DNA of 64,000 bases, from assembly GCF_017052655.1 (NCBI RefSeq), contig NZ_JAFIDC010000001.1, positions 930,001-994,000 of the forward strand, given 5' to 3'. This DNA is from Acholeplasma equirhinis. Lineage in GTDB: Bacteria > Bacillota_I > Bacilli_A > Acholeplasmatales > Acholeplasmataceae. Both the position numbers and the translations under genes were made by a program. The notes beneath the pieces were generated by a model. The model made no database searches and had not been told where the DNA came from. It was given only the letters and a program-made list of their open reading frames with translations. Numbering within the stretch: position 1 is the first letter of the stretch; the number at the start of each line of letters is the position of its first letter. This document shows, in pieces, positions 45,122 through 54,584 of this stretch.

Positions 45122-47674
45122 TTAGTATTTTCTCTTGAATAAGAAGAATGCTAGACCACTTAATGTTAATAAACCTAATAATGAAAGTGAAATATTTGAA
45201 ACGTTGAATAATGCAGCACAACCAGCATCAACAGGTAATGCACCAACATTGTCTTCTAATTCACCGATTTGTTCTTCTAATGAATCAATTAAGTCTTGTA
45301 ATTGAGCAACTTTAGCAGCAAGTTCAGCTTGTAAAGCAGCTAATTCAGCTTGTAAGTCTTCTAAATCTTCGCCCATTTCATCGTTTGCAGCTAAAGCAGC
45401 ATCTAAAGCATTTTGTAATGCAGTGATTTGTGCGTTTAACGCAGCAAGTTGATCACCAGAAGCTGGAGCAGCAACGACTGTAACTGAGAATGAAGCTGTA
45501 GTTGAGTTACCAGCACGGTCCTCTACTGCAACCATTACATTATATGTACCAGGTACATTTAAGTTTAAACCACCATTTGATTCAACAAACATAGCAAGTT
45601 GTGATGGTGTATCGTAGTTATCGTAAGCAACAACGTTTGCTAAGATTGCTTGAGAAGCATTAGCAAATTGTGATGCATTTACACGATAGTTTGAGTTAAC
45701 AACCATAGCAACTGGAGCTGTTCTATCATCTACTGTTAGTGTGTATGAATTATTAATTACGATATAGTGATCTTGGTCAGGAATACCTTGAACATGCGGT
45801 GTAACAACTGTTGTATCAAATGCAGTAGCTCTTGCAGCAGTTAATGAAGATGTACCGTTTACTGAAACGTTACCAGCAATAACAATGTATGAACCATTGT
45901 CAGCAGCAGCTTCTACCCAAGCTTTAACTTTAGCATCCGAATCCATTACATTTGTAGGGCCTTGCGCACGAGTTGGGAATTCTGAATTCCATAATTGCCA
46001 GTTAGTTCTGTCAACAGCTTGAATTAATTTACCTTCAGCACTTACTTCCATGATAACCATTGTTGCATAACCAGTTTCATTATAAACGAAGTCAGCACCC
46101 CAGAAAATAGTTACTTTATCAGTAAAGTTACCAACTTTTTCATTGATGTAAACGTTTGACCATTGAATACCGTTTAAGAAAACAACTGGATCTACATCCG
46201 GAGTACCTTCAATATGGATGTGTTGAGTTAATTGTAAATCAATCTTATAAACACCAGGTTGTGGGTAGAATGGATTGAATGACGCAGGATAAGTGATTAC
46301 AATGTCATCAGTCATGTCATTACCTTCACCATCAACAGCTGTAATTGAACCTAAAAGATCGATTGGTTGATCTTCATCATGGAATCTATTAGAAATGCCA
46401 ATAAAACGTGGAGGAATTACACCAACAACAACGTCTACTAAAACAACAGATTCTTTTCCTTCTGGGCTTGTTGTGTAATATTTAGCAACATAAGCAGCAC
46501 CGAATTCTGTAGTATCGATTGCTGTAACAGCAGCTGATGGAGTGTATTTATCTAATTCAGAATCATAAACAAATTCGATAGTTTCTAAGACTTCTTCACC
46601 TTGCATAATATCAACAGCATAAGATAATTTTTCAGTCTCATTAATGATTGCACCGCCTTCATCAAACATTCTTACCCATGAAACATTCACAGCGTTTGAT
46701 AAATTAAATGAACCATTATGATCGATGACGATTTGTACGCCTGGAGTGTTTGGATCATCATCTTGTGCAGTAATTCCAGCAAATGCAGGAGCTAAAGCTT
46801 TATATAAGAATGAAGCTCTAAGTTCAGTATCTTTATCTGCGATAACTAATGGCATTGAAGCGATTAATTCAGTAGCTTTTGATCTAACACCATCAGCATC
46901 ACGGTCTTTTGTACCGAATGACATAACTGTCCAACCTGCAGGAATTGCAACGTTTCTTGGGTCAGTTAAGATGAATAATGATCTTTCATTTTCTGGAAGA
47001 TCAACTAAGTCTGGGTTAGTCCAACCTAAGTAACCGATTGGTTCTAATACATAACCTTTATCTTCTGCTGGATCAACCATCATACGGATATGTGAATAAC
47101 GAGTATTTGGAGTTAATGTAGCAGCATCAGCACCAGCAGCGATAAACGCAGCTTTTTCTGATTCAGTAGCTAATCTCCAATCAGCGTTTTCAGTAGCATC
47201 TGTACCATCATTATGGATGTAATATTGGAAGATATGGTCTTCGAACATCATTAATTTACCATCTTGATTGTAGTATGTGTAAATACGTTGAACAACTGTC
47301 GTTAAGTCTGTACGGTTGTTTGTAGTTGAAAGTTCGATATCATCTTCAGTATCGTTGATAATTACAGAAGCAAAAGCGTTCCATGATAATGCAGGTCCGA
47401 TTTCACTTGCTGAGAAATAACCATCTGCATTAGCATCATTAAATGAGCTTGCCCATTTAACACCACTTCTTACGATGTGGTAACGATAGTTATTGAATTC
47501 GAAGTCCCAGTTAGAATCTCCAACTAAAGTATAAATTGTTGAAGGTCCATATAAGGCACCTGGGTCACCATACGGATAGATTTCAATCATTCCGTCAGTT
47601 TCGTCTGCGTAAGATGGTGCAAGCACAACTAACACAGCGAAGCAAAATAATAGCATAGCTATAATTTTTTTCAT
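45122..47674 (-). CDS. Secreted surface protein with coiled coil and GC-TM-FKRKY C-terminal anchor
   Basis: 850 aa. An N-terminal Sec signal peptide (ends near PSYADE) leads into a large beta-rich ectodomain without a recognised enzyme motif. Ig-like segments follow (about 395-440, and 640-725 with VPGTYNVMVAVEDRAGNST). An Ala/Leu/Glu heptad coiled coil (about 738-810, repeats of LQAELAALQ) comes next, then DAGC (Cys819), a hydrophobic helix and the tail FLFKRKY. The C-terminal block closely resembles that of the 1481-aa GHL10 protein. It has the best promoter in the window and an overlapping cre site, so it is likely abundant and sugar-repressed. It is possibly an adhesin or S-layer-like protein. 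Confidence 0.7.
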   Translation of the reverse strand: MKKIIAMLLFCFAVLVVLAPSYADETDGMIEIYPYGDPGALYGPSTIYTLVGDSNWDFEFNNYRYHIVRSGVKWASSFNDANADGYFSASEIGPALSWNAFASVIINDTEDDIELSTTNNRTDLTTVVQRIYTYYNQDGKLMMFEDHIFQYYIHNDGTDATENADWRLATESEKAAFIAAGADAATLTPNTRYSHIRMMVDPAEDKGYVLEPIGYLGWTNPDLVDLPENERSLFILTDPRNVAIPAGWTVMSFGTKDRDADGVRSKATELIASMPLVIADKDTELRASFLYKALAPAFAGITAQDDDPNTPGVQIVIDHNGSFNLSNAVNVSWVRMFDEGGAIINETEKLSYAVDIMQGEEVLETIEFVYDSELDKYTPSAAVTAIDTTEFGAAYVAKYYTTSPEGKESVVLVDVVVGVIPPRFIGISNRFHDEDQPIDLLGSITAVDGEGNDMTDDIVITYPASFNPFYPQPGVYKIDLQLTQHIHIEGTPDVDPVVFLNGIQWSNVYINEKVGNFTDKVTIFWGADFVYNETGYATMVIMEVSAEGKLIQAVDRTNWQLWNSEFPTRAQGPTNVMDSDAKVKAWVEAAADNGSYIVIAGNVSVNGTSSLTAARATAFDTTVVTPHVQGIPDQDHYIVINNSYTLTVDDRTAPVAMVVNSNYRVNASQFANASQAILANVVAYDNYDTPSQLAMFVESNGGLNLNVPGTYNVMVAVEDRAGNSTTASFSVTVVAAPASGDQLAALNAQITALQNALDAALAANDEMGEDLEDLQAELAALQAELAAKVAQLQDLIDSLEEQIGELEDNVGALPVDAGCAALFNVSNISLSLLGLLTLSGLAFFLFKRKY

Positions 47675-47715
47675 TTTTTACTACTCCCTCTTTTTGATTT
47701 TTTTTGAGTTTACCC

Positions 47716-47731
47716 TTTCATTTTAATGAAA
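47716..47731. promoter_or_regulatory. Palindrome over the -10 of the surface-protein promoter
   Basis: TTTCATT-TT-AATGAAA has perfect 7-bp arms with a 2-bp centre and overlaps the -10 at 47720-47725. Candidate repressor site. Confidence 0.45.
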
Positions 47732-47748
47732 TATGAAAGCGCTGTCAA
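47720..47748 (-). promoter_or_regulatory. Strong sigma-A promoter of the surface-protein gene
   Basis: On the minus strand TTGACA (47748-47743), exactly 17 nt, then TAAAAT (47725-47720). The start codon lies about 45 nt downstream behind GGGAGTAG. Confidence 0.8.
47734..47747. promoter_or_regulatory. Candidate cre (CcpA) site overlapping the -35
   Basis: TGAAAGCGCTGTCA matches 13 of 14 cre positions and covers the -35 and part of the spacer, a position that would block RNA polymerase. Confidence 0.7.
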
Positions 47749-47824
47749 ACTAATTTACAAGTTCTTACAAGATTATGTCATAATTTTTACATTATGAAAT
47801 ATTTTTTCATGTTTTACCTAATTT

Positions 47825-50800
47825 TTAGCGAATTGTACCAGGAATATGTACAAAGAATGTACGTGACATAGATTGTCCCATATATTCGATGTTAATTGTG
47901 TATGAAATAGTTGTTGCATGATTAGGTTTTGCAATAATGCGGCCATGATCATCTAAAATTTCAGGATTATGCGATGTCATTCCAATTGTCGCATCAGCAA
48001 ATTCTTTCCATACTTGATATTCAACATCAGCAAATTCTTGGAAATATGAAACAAGTCCTGAATTAATTAAAGTATTTGGACAAATCTTACCCGAGAAATC
48101 TCTATGGAATCTTAAATGTCCACGTGGAAGATTATAATAAACCATTCTTTGCGTAGCAAACTTAGCTGTTCTTTGCCATACACGGTAAATATCATCATCT
48201 TGAGCAACTGACATTTCAATCGCAATACCATTTCTGTTACCACCACCTAAATAGGTAGCTGATTGTCCTGGTAATGTTGAACCGTCACCTGCATGATATG
48301 AAACTTCGTCTTCTGGTACGTGTTGATATAAATATTCATCATCCATTGTATATGTCCATGATGTATTTAAAACAGTACCCACCATTGCAGCATTATATAG
48401 ATAATTAGCATGCGATAAAGCACCAGAACCTGGAGCATTATTTGCTGTATCATGGATTGTTAACCAATATACATTTTGAGGATTATATGTTGTGATACCT
48501 GCAGGATGTGCAGGTTTTTTAATGCCTGGACGGATACCATTAGAAACTGGCACCATCTTAGAAGTATTCACCTCTATATTGTTATCAAAATAATATTTTG
48601 AAACTGACTCATAATCCACATTCTTAAATGTCATACCTGTACCAATAACATCATAACGATATTCTTGTGTGTATCCGACTTGATAGATTGTTAATAAATC
48701 AAGTAAATTGTTCGAATCTAAACTTTCAAAGAATTGTACAGTGTAATCATTATATACCGATGGATCAGACTGTAATCTGACACGAATGATAACATCACCT
48801 GCTTGTAGACCAGTGACTTCACCATTTTCTGTAACAGTTGCAATATTTGTATTTAATGATTCATAAGTTACTGCTTCATTCGATAATGTATATGGGAATG
48901 GTACAGCTTCTAATGTCACTTTATCCCCTATAACTAAGTTTTGTTCTTTTTGAGAAGGGATAATATCAATACCTGGGTCAGTTGTAACTGAAATTGTGAT
49001 GACAGTATTAATCGTTGCAGCATTCGCACTTCTTACTGTAATTGTTGCAAGACCAGAACGTTTTGGTGTGAGAATTCCATTATCATTTGGCATAAGTACT
49101 TCTGCATCTGTTGTAATTAATCTAAATCTTGCACCGGTTAATTCATATGGTAAATAATCCCATTCTAGTTTAAATGTTGATCCAATAAAGATTTCTTCAA
49201 TTGGATTTGTAATAAAGATAAACTGTGGCACTGCTGGGTTATATGATGCTTCTGAAGGAATATTATTCTTTTGTTTGTAATGTCCTAATAACATTCTTTC
49301 TGGAATACCTTCAAAATCATTTAAATCAAGTTCAGCTGAACCCCAATGGTTTAATGTGAAATCGACATAATCTCTATTAGCAATTGCGGCTTCTTCACTA
49401 AATGATGCAAGTGAATTAAAACGAACAATTGCTGAAATTTGTTGTTCACCTAACAAAATCGAAAATCCAGACTTAACATTTTGAATTTCATTTCTTTGAA
49501 TGCTTAATTTTGAATTTGATTGATATTGTTCGCCTAATACTGAAATTGCAATACCAGCTTGATTAAATTTATTTTTAAGAATTGTAATATCACCAGTTTT
49601 AAAGTCTAGTACTTTGATACCATCTTTTGATAGGTTAACAAAATCATTTTGATTAATGGTTAAACCATTAGCTTCTTCAATTACAATCGCATCTTCTGCT
49701 AAACCTTCAAATTTGTTTGAAACAATTGAAAGGTTTGTTGCAGATGGTTTTGCTAAAATACCACCATTTTCTACAAATTCAAAACCTGAAATTGTTAGAT
49801 TTGGTGCATCAATTGTGATTAAACCACCTAACTTAATAACACCTAATTTAGTTAAATTGAAACTAGAAGTAATTGTAAATGAATCATTATATGTGCCTGC
49901 AGCAACGATCACTTCAGTTTCTTCAGTTAGTACAGAATCTAGATCTGCAAATTTGTTAAATAATCTCTCACCAAAGACAAAATCTAATCCTTCGTGTTCG
50001 ATTGAGCCTGATTGAACGGATGCATCTAAATAAACGATATCAAAGATGTCAATTTCAAGTTCTGCAACAAGTTCAGGGTTTAATTCATAGGTTGCTGTTA
50101 CTTTAACTTTACCAGTTTTTAAGAAAGTAATTAGACCTTCCTCTGTAATGGTAGCTAAACTGTCATCATCAACAGAGAATGAAACACCTGATATAGCAGT
50201 CACTGGTGCAAATGAAACTAACAGTTGACGATTTGTTCCGATGTTAGCCTTTGTATTACCAACAAGAACAATCTCTTCTGCTAAGCTTAAGACTGTCACT
50301 TCGATTGAGTCAGTTACTTCAGGGTCTAAAAGAGATTTAATTGTTAATGTCACAGTACCTGCACCAACAAATTCTACAAAACCATTTTCATCAATGATCG
50401 CAATACTTTCATCTGATGATTCAAAAGTAACTTCATCATTTGCTTCATATACTAATTCGATTGATTGCCCAACCCAAATCACACCTTCGATATCAGATAG
50501 TGAGATTGCTACCTCCTTTGTGACATTCAGTGTAATTTCTAAAAATATGGCTTCATTAGATACAGATTCAACACGAATTTTTGTTTGTCCGTGTTTTAAA
50601 CCTGTAACCACTAGATCATCTAAACTAGCAATTTCTTCATCCAATACTGAAGCAGTGTAGCCTTCTTCATCATTGGTTGTTACAACTAATTCAAAAGTTT
50701 CACCTTCTTTTAAGTTGATTAAAGTCGTATTCGCAGAAAGTGTAATTTCTACCGGTTCTTCAACAACTTCGTCACATGCGACGATTAAAAGGGCACTTAA

Positions 50801-50833
50801 GAATAGCATGAACGAAAATAATATTTTTTTCAT
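47825..50833 (-). CDS. Lipoprotein N-acetylmuramoyl-L-alanine amidase (Amidase_2) with BIG2 and beta-helix domains
   Basis: 1002 aa. Lipobox LLIVAC; Big2-like Ig domains (about 30-255); a right-handed beta-helix (about 285-490, with ANGLTINQNDFVNLSKDGI); two further Ig-like domains (about 540-715); Amidase_2 (about 785-935); and a C-terminal Ig-like domain ending FFVHIPGTIR. The amidase keeps the T7-lysozyme-type zinc ligands: His in LTIHDTAN (about 793), His in FHRDFSG (about 911) and Cys in GKICP eight residues later, plus SYHAGDGS. It cuts the amide between MurNAc and L-Ala outside the cell. It is a paralogue of the next gene (50963-53533) with the same domain order. Confidence 0.87.
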   Translation of the reverse strand: MKKILFSFMLFLSALLIVACDEVVEEPVEITLSANTTLINLKEGETFELVVTTNDEEGYTASVLDEEIASLDDLVVTGLKHGQTKIRVESVSNEAIFLEITLNVTKEVAISLSDIEGVIWVGQSIELVYEANDEVTFESSDESIAIIDENGFVEFVGAGTVTLTIKSLLDPEVTDSIEVTVLSLAEEIVLVGNTKANIGTNRQLLVSFAPVTAISGVSFSVDDDSLATITEEGLITFLKTGKVKVTATYELNPELVAELEIDIFDIVYLDASVQSGSIEHEGLDFVFGERLFNKFADLDSVLTEETEVIVAAGTYNDSFTITSSFNLTKLGVIKLGGLITIDAPNLTISGFEFVENGGILAKPSATNLSIVSNKFEGLAEDAIVIEEANGLTINQNDFVNLSKDGIKVLDFKTGDITILKNKFNQAGIAISVLGEQYQSNSKLSIQRNEIQNVKSGFSILLGEQQISAIVRFNSLASFSEEAAIANRDYVDFTLNHWGSAELDLNDFEGIPERMLLGHYKQKNNIPSEASYNPAVPQFIFITNPIEEIFIGSTFKLEWDYLPYELTGARFRLITTDAEVLMPNDNGILTPKRSGLATITVRSANAATINTVITISVTTDPGIDIIPSQKEQNLVIGDKVTLEAVPFPYTLSNEAVTYESLNTNIATVTENGEVTGLQAGDVIIRVRLQSDPSVYNDYTVQFFESLDSNNLLDLLTIYQVGYTQEYRYDVIGTGMTFKNVDYESVSKYYFDNNIEVNTSKMVPVSNGIRPGIKKPAHPAGITTYNPQNVYWLTIHDTANNAPGSGALSHANYLYNAAMVGTVLNTSWTYTMDDEYLYQHVPEDEVSYHAGDGSTLPGQSATYLGGGNRNGIAIEMSVAQDDDIYRVWQRTAKFATQRMVYYNLPRGHLRFHRDFSGKICPNTLINSGLVSYFQEFADVEYQVWKEFADATIGMTSHNPEILDDHGRIIAKPNHATTISYTINIEYMGQSMSRTFFVHIPGTIR

Positions 50834-50864
50834 CCTTTCCCTCCTATTTATTTTTAAACGATAT

Positions 50865-50880
50865 ACCTATATATATAGGT
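50865..50880. promoter_or_regulatory. Perfect 16-bp palindrome upstream of the second amidase gene
   Basis: ACCTATATATATAGGT is self-complementary over its full length and lies 31 bp upstream of the 1002-aa amidase start, within its leader or promoter. Candidate operator. Confidence 0.4.
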
Positions 50881-50910
50881 TATATCGGCTTTAGACCGAA
50901 ATATAAGCGA

Positions 50911-50950
50911 CTTGAAAAGAGGTTATTGTTTTTTTACCTTATTTTTCAAG
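50911..50950. other. Two-part inverted repeat between the tandem amidase genes
   Basis: CTTGAAAA pairs with TTTTCAAG, and inside it AGGT pairs with ACCT. It lies 12 nt after the first amidase stop (50963). The T-run is poor, so this is either a weak terminator or a processing structure separating the two amidase genes. Confidence 0.45.
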
Positions 50951-50962
50951 CATATGAAACAA

Positions 50963-53533
50963 TTAACGGATTGAACCAGGAATATGTGTAAAGAAAGTTC
51001 TTGCTTGTGTTACACCATTAAATGTAACTGTCACAGTATATGATACTGTTTGTGCAACATCAGGAATACCAATAATTCTTCCGTGATTATCGAGTAAATC
51101 TAAATTGTGAGATTCAAATAAAATTTCTGCATCTTGGAAGTTTTTAGCAACTTTATATTCAACATCGACCATTTGTTCAAAGTAAGGCATTAAACCAGAT
51201 GCGATTAATGTTTGTGGACAGTTCTTACCAGAGAAATCTCTATGGAATTTCACTTGAGTTCTTGGTAAATTCCAACGCACAAGTGCATCACCTGCAAATT
51301 TAGCTGTTCTTTGCCATGTTCTATAAATATCTGTACCAATTGTTACAGAGGTTTCAATACCAATGCCGTTTTTATTACCACCACCAAGGAATGCACCTTG
51401 ACCAGGTAATGTTGAACCATCACCTGCATGCCATGCAACTTCTTCTTCAGGAATGTGTCGAATAGTATCTTTATCATCAATCGTATAGTTCCATGATGTA
51501 AAATCTTCTGGACCACTAATTGCTTTATTTACTAAATATTGTGCATAATAAGCTGCAGAACCTGCATGTGTATTCACAGCAGTATCATGGACAACGATCC
51601 AATAGATATTTGCAGCATTATATGTTGGTAAATCTGCTGGTACAGCAGGACGTGATTGACCACCACGTGTACCACCTGAATGTTCTTGATCGAGTGGTAC
51701 TAAAATTTCTTGAATTTCTAAGTTTTCAAAATAGAACTTAGAAACTGATTCATGATCCTCTCTTATATAAGGATCTCCAATACCTGTAACAGTATATGTA
51801 TAGAGTTTAGAGTAATGAACTTGATACATTGTCAGCAAGTCTAATAAATTATTTTCATCTAAATTTTCATAGAATGAAATGGTATATTCATTGAAGACGA
51901 ATGGATCAGATTTTAAACTTACACGAATTGTTACATCCCCAGCATTAATTGATGTCACTAAACCTGTTTCATCAACAGTTGCAATATTTGGTTGAAGTGA
52001 AACAATATCAAGTGCTTCATTTTCAAGTGTATATGGGAATGGTAAAATGTTTAATTTGATTGAATCACCTTTAATAAGTGTTTGTTCCTTTGTCTCAGGT
52101 GTAATATCAATACCTGGGTCAGTAATTACTGAAATATCAATATCTGTTCTAACTTTATTATTAGATGTCGAACGAATAGTGATTGTAACAAGTCCACTTC
52201 TAATTGCTTCAAGTTTACCTGTTTGATCTGCTTTAAGTGAGAGTTGCTTAGATGTTAGAATTTGCACATTTGCTTGTGGCAATTCATAAGGTAAATGTAC
52301 CCATTCTAATTGATATGTATCTCTAACATAAAGTTCTTCAACTGGATTTGTAATGAAGAATGCCAGTGGTTGATTTGGATTATAAGAAACCTCAGAGACG
52401 ATATCTGCTTTTTGTTTATAGTGTCCAATTAACATCATTTCTGGAATATTAACAAAGTCATTTAAATTGAGTTCTTCCATACCCCAGTAATTTAATGTAA
52501 AGTCAACACCACTATTTAAATTACTTTTTGCAGCTAACTCATGATAATTTTCTAATGAATTGAAGCGAACAATCGCTGGAATTTTTTCACCTTGTAATAA
52601 AATGATAAATCCTGTCATTGCATCACTAATTTCATTTCTTTCTACGTTAACGGTAGCTGTTTCATCATAACTTGAAGTTTCAATTGAAACTGCTGTTTTT
52701 ACTGATTCAAATTTGTTTTTATTAACTCTTAAATATCCACTGTGGATTGATAAAACTGTAATCGCATCATTATCTATTGCTTCAAAAGTATTTCCAATAA
52801 TTTGTAGTGAATTAGATGATTCAGCTGTGATTGCAACCTCTTTTAAATTTCTAAAAGTATTATTTTCAATACTTACATTTTTAGCATTTGAAGTGATATG
52901 AATTGAACCTTTTTCTTCAAATATCAGGTCTTTAATTGTAATCATTTCAGCATCTAAAGTGAGCTTGCCTTTTAATGTCACTTCACCTTGGCGTTTGATT
53001 GCTACATTGTTTTTACCAATCTTTAAATCACCTTCATAAACACCTGTTAAGAGTGTCATTTGTGTACCATCATTTAGGATATCTTCTGCTTCAACTAAAT
53101 CACTAAATAATTTTTCACCAAATACGAATTTAAGGCCATTTAAAATTTGAGTATCACCTTCGTTAGCATTTGCATCTATTAAGATTTCATCTACGATCTC
53201 AATGATAAAAGTAGACGAATTACCATCTTCTACATTTTCAGTGATGACAACTGTCCCTTTTTGTAGAAACTTTATGACGCCATCTGCGTCAACAGTTGCT
53301 AAATTAGCATTTGATGTATAGTAAGTTTTAAGTCCAATCTCTTCGGTTACAATCTTTCTTTGTGTGCCGACATTTGCTTTACCTAAATCTTCAAATTCAG
53401 GAATTTCTGGTTCTTCTTCGATTGGTTCTTCAATAATAGGATCCTCATCACCAGGTTCCTTGTTTGGGTCTTCACATGAAACAAGTGTAAAGAAACCTAA
53501 AATTAACATGAGGATTAGAAAAAATTTCTTCAT
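50963..53533 (-). CDS. Lipoprotein N-acetylmuramoyl-L-alanine amidase (Amidase_2), tandem paralogue
   Basis: 856 aa. Lipobox TLVSC, an acidic Glu/Pro/Ile linker (about 23-50), one Ig-like domain, a beta-helix (about 140-340), two Ig-like domains (about 385-565) and Amidase_2 (about 640-790). The amidase has IVVHDTA (His about 648), AWHAGDGSTLPGQ, GNKNGIGIETS and FHRDFSGKNCP (His about 766, Cys eight later). It ends RTFFTHIPGSIR, nearly identical to its neighbour's end. It is shorter by about one N-terminal Ig domain. Its ATG overlaps the AmiE-like gene stop by 4 nt, so it is co-translated with the anmK-GHL10 operon, whereas the second amidase has a 129-nt leader of its own. Confidence 0.87.
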   Translation of the reverse strand: MKKFFLILMLILGFFTLVSCEDPNKEPGDEDPIIEEPIEEEPEIPEFEDLGKANVGTQRKIVTEEIGLKTYYTSNANLATVDADGVIKFLQKGTVVITENVEDGNSSTFIIEIVDEILIDANANEGDTQILNGLKFVFGEKLFSDLVEAEDILNDGTQMTLLTGVYEGDLKIGKNNVAIKRQGEVTLKGKLTLDAEMITIKDLIFEEKGSIHITSNAKNVSIENNTFRNLKEVAITAESSNSLQIIGNTFEAIDNDAITVLSIHSGYLRVNKNKFESVKTAVSIETSSYDETATVNVERNEISDAMTGFIILLQGEKIPAIVRFNSLENYHELAAKSNLNSGVDFTLNYWGMEELNLNDFVNIPEMMLIGHYKQKADIVSEVSYNPNQPLAFFITNPVEELYVRDTYQLEWVHLPYELPQANVQILTSKQLSLKADQTGKLEAIRSGLVTITIRSTSNNKVRTDIDISVITDPGIDITPETKEQTLIKGDSIKLNILPFPYTLENEALDIVSLQPNIATVDETGLVTSINAGDVTIRVSLKSDPFVFNEYTISFYENLDENNLLDLLTMYQVHYSKLYTYTVTGIGDPYIREDHESVSKFYFENLEIQEILVPLDQEHSGGTRGGQSRPAVPADLPTYNAANIYWIVVHDTAVNTHAGSAAYYAQYLVNKAISGPEDFTSWNYTIDDKDTIRHIPEEEVAWHAGDGSTLPGQGAFLGGGNKNGIGIETSVTIGTDIYRTWQRTAKFAGDALVRWNLPRTQVKFHRDFSGKNCPQTLIASGLMPYFEQMVDVEYKVAKNFQDAEILFESHNLDLLDNHGRIIGIPDVAQTVSYTVTVTFNGVTQARTFFTHIPGSIR

Positions 53534-54573
53534 AAAATACCTCCCTTTTGATAAATGATATCGCCAATTTTAGATCTTAACGGAATGATACCATTTAGTT
53601 CTCTTTTCGGATGAACAGCATTAGATAATAAAACAAAACCTATCTTGTTTTTTCTATCGATAAACATATGACATCCAGTAAAACCGGTATGACCGATAGT
53701 TTCATTTAAATCATGAAAATGACCAGCAAAACTACCCTTATCTGGTTTTAACCATCCATAGGTTCTTGTTACCGAAAGACCAGATATTTCTTTTGAAATA
53801 ATTGGTTTAAACAAGTATTCAGTCATTTCTTTACTGAGTATAAATTTGTCATTTAATATAGACTGTATAAATATCGCTAAATCGCTTGCTGTAGAGAACA
53901 AACCTGCATGACCAGATAATCCTTCCATAGCAAAACTTTTCTCATCGTGTACCTTACCTTTTAAAAGTCCTTGATAAACATCATCTTCCCTTAATTCAGT
54001 TGGTACAACACGGGATAAATCAGGCAGGTAAGATGAATCTTTCATACCTAAAGGTTTAAAAATCCATGCTTCTGCAAGTTTATTGATTTTCTCTTTCGTG
54101 ATTGTTTCGATGATTTCGCCTAATAAGATAAATCCACAGTCTGAGTAGACATAATCTTTACCTGTTTCATAGATTAAACCCATTTCATAAATCTTTTCAA
54201 AGACTTCATCTTTGTTCTTTAGTGCTTTAGCATTTTTAATATCTGCAGGTAGTCCTGAACAATGTCCAAGTAAGTCTTTAATTGTAATATGTTCATGCTT
54301 AAATCGTGGTAGCACAGAACTTACTGTTGTTTCAAAAGAAAGTAAGCCTTTTTCAACAAGTTTTAATGTTAAAGTCGTGGTTGAAACAACTTTGGATAAA
54401 GATGCCACGTCATAGATTTCATTACCCAAAGTTGCTTCCACGGTTGGGACTATTTGTTTTTGCCCAACATAATCAAAGTCGATTGAATTAGGTGTTACGA
54501 TTGCATATTGGCATCCAGGAAATTTACCTTCTTGAATACCTTCCAAAAGTAGCGCACGTATAGACTCTTTCAA
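53530..54573 (-). CDS. Beta-lactamase-fold serine hydrolase, AmiE-like
   Basis: 347 aa, no signal peptide. SxxK is S58-L-S-K61 (DVASLSKVV), the second motif is Y143-S-D, and the third is HTGFTG near residue 295: the complete triad of the class C beta-lactamase/esterase fold. B. subtilis AmiE, the muropeptide amidase partnered with NagZ, belongs to this fold, so cytoplasmic removal of L-Ala-peptide from MurNAc-peptides is the best guess from context; an esterase or D-aminopeptidase is the alternative. YSD in place of YxN is a variation seen in esterase-like members. It lies between the secreted GHL10 enzyme (11-nt gap) and the amidase (4-nt overlap). Confidence 0.75.
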   Translation of the reverse strand: MKESIRALLLEGIQEGKFPGCQYAIVTPNSIDFDYVGQKQIVPTVEATLGNEIYDVASLSKVVSTTTLTLKLVEKGLLSFETTVSSVLPRFKHEHITIKDLLGHCSGLPADIKNAKALKNKDEVFEKIYEMGLIYETGKDYVYSDCGFILLGEIIETITKEKINKLAEAWIFKPLGMKDSSYLPDLSRVVPTELREDDVYQGLLKGKVHDEKSFAMEGLSGHAGLFSTASDLAIFIQSILNDKFILSKEMTEYLFKPIISKEISGLSVTRTYGWLKPDKGSFAGHFHDLNETIGHTGFTGCHMFIDRKNKIGFVLLSNAVHPKRELNGIIPLRSKIGDIIYQKGGIL

Positions 54574-54584
54574 ATATTTAACTC

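Noticed and set aside
53530-54573. Antibiotic-resistance beta-lactamase
   Set aside because: It has the SxxK/YSD/HTG fold motifs but no signal peptide and sits in a murein-degrading operon, so an AmiE-like amidase or esterase is more likely.
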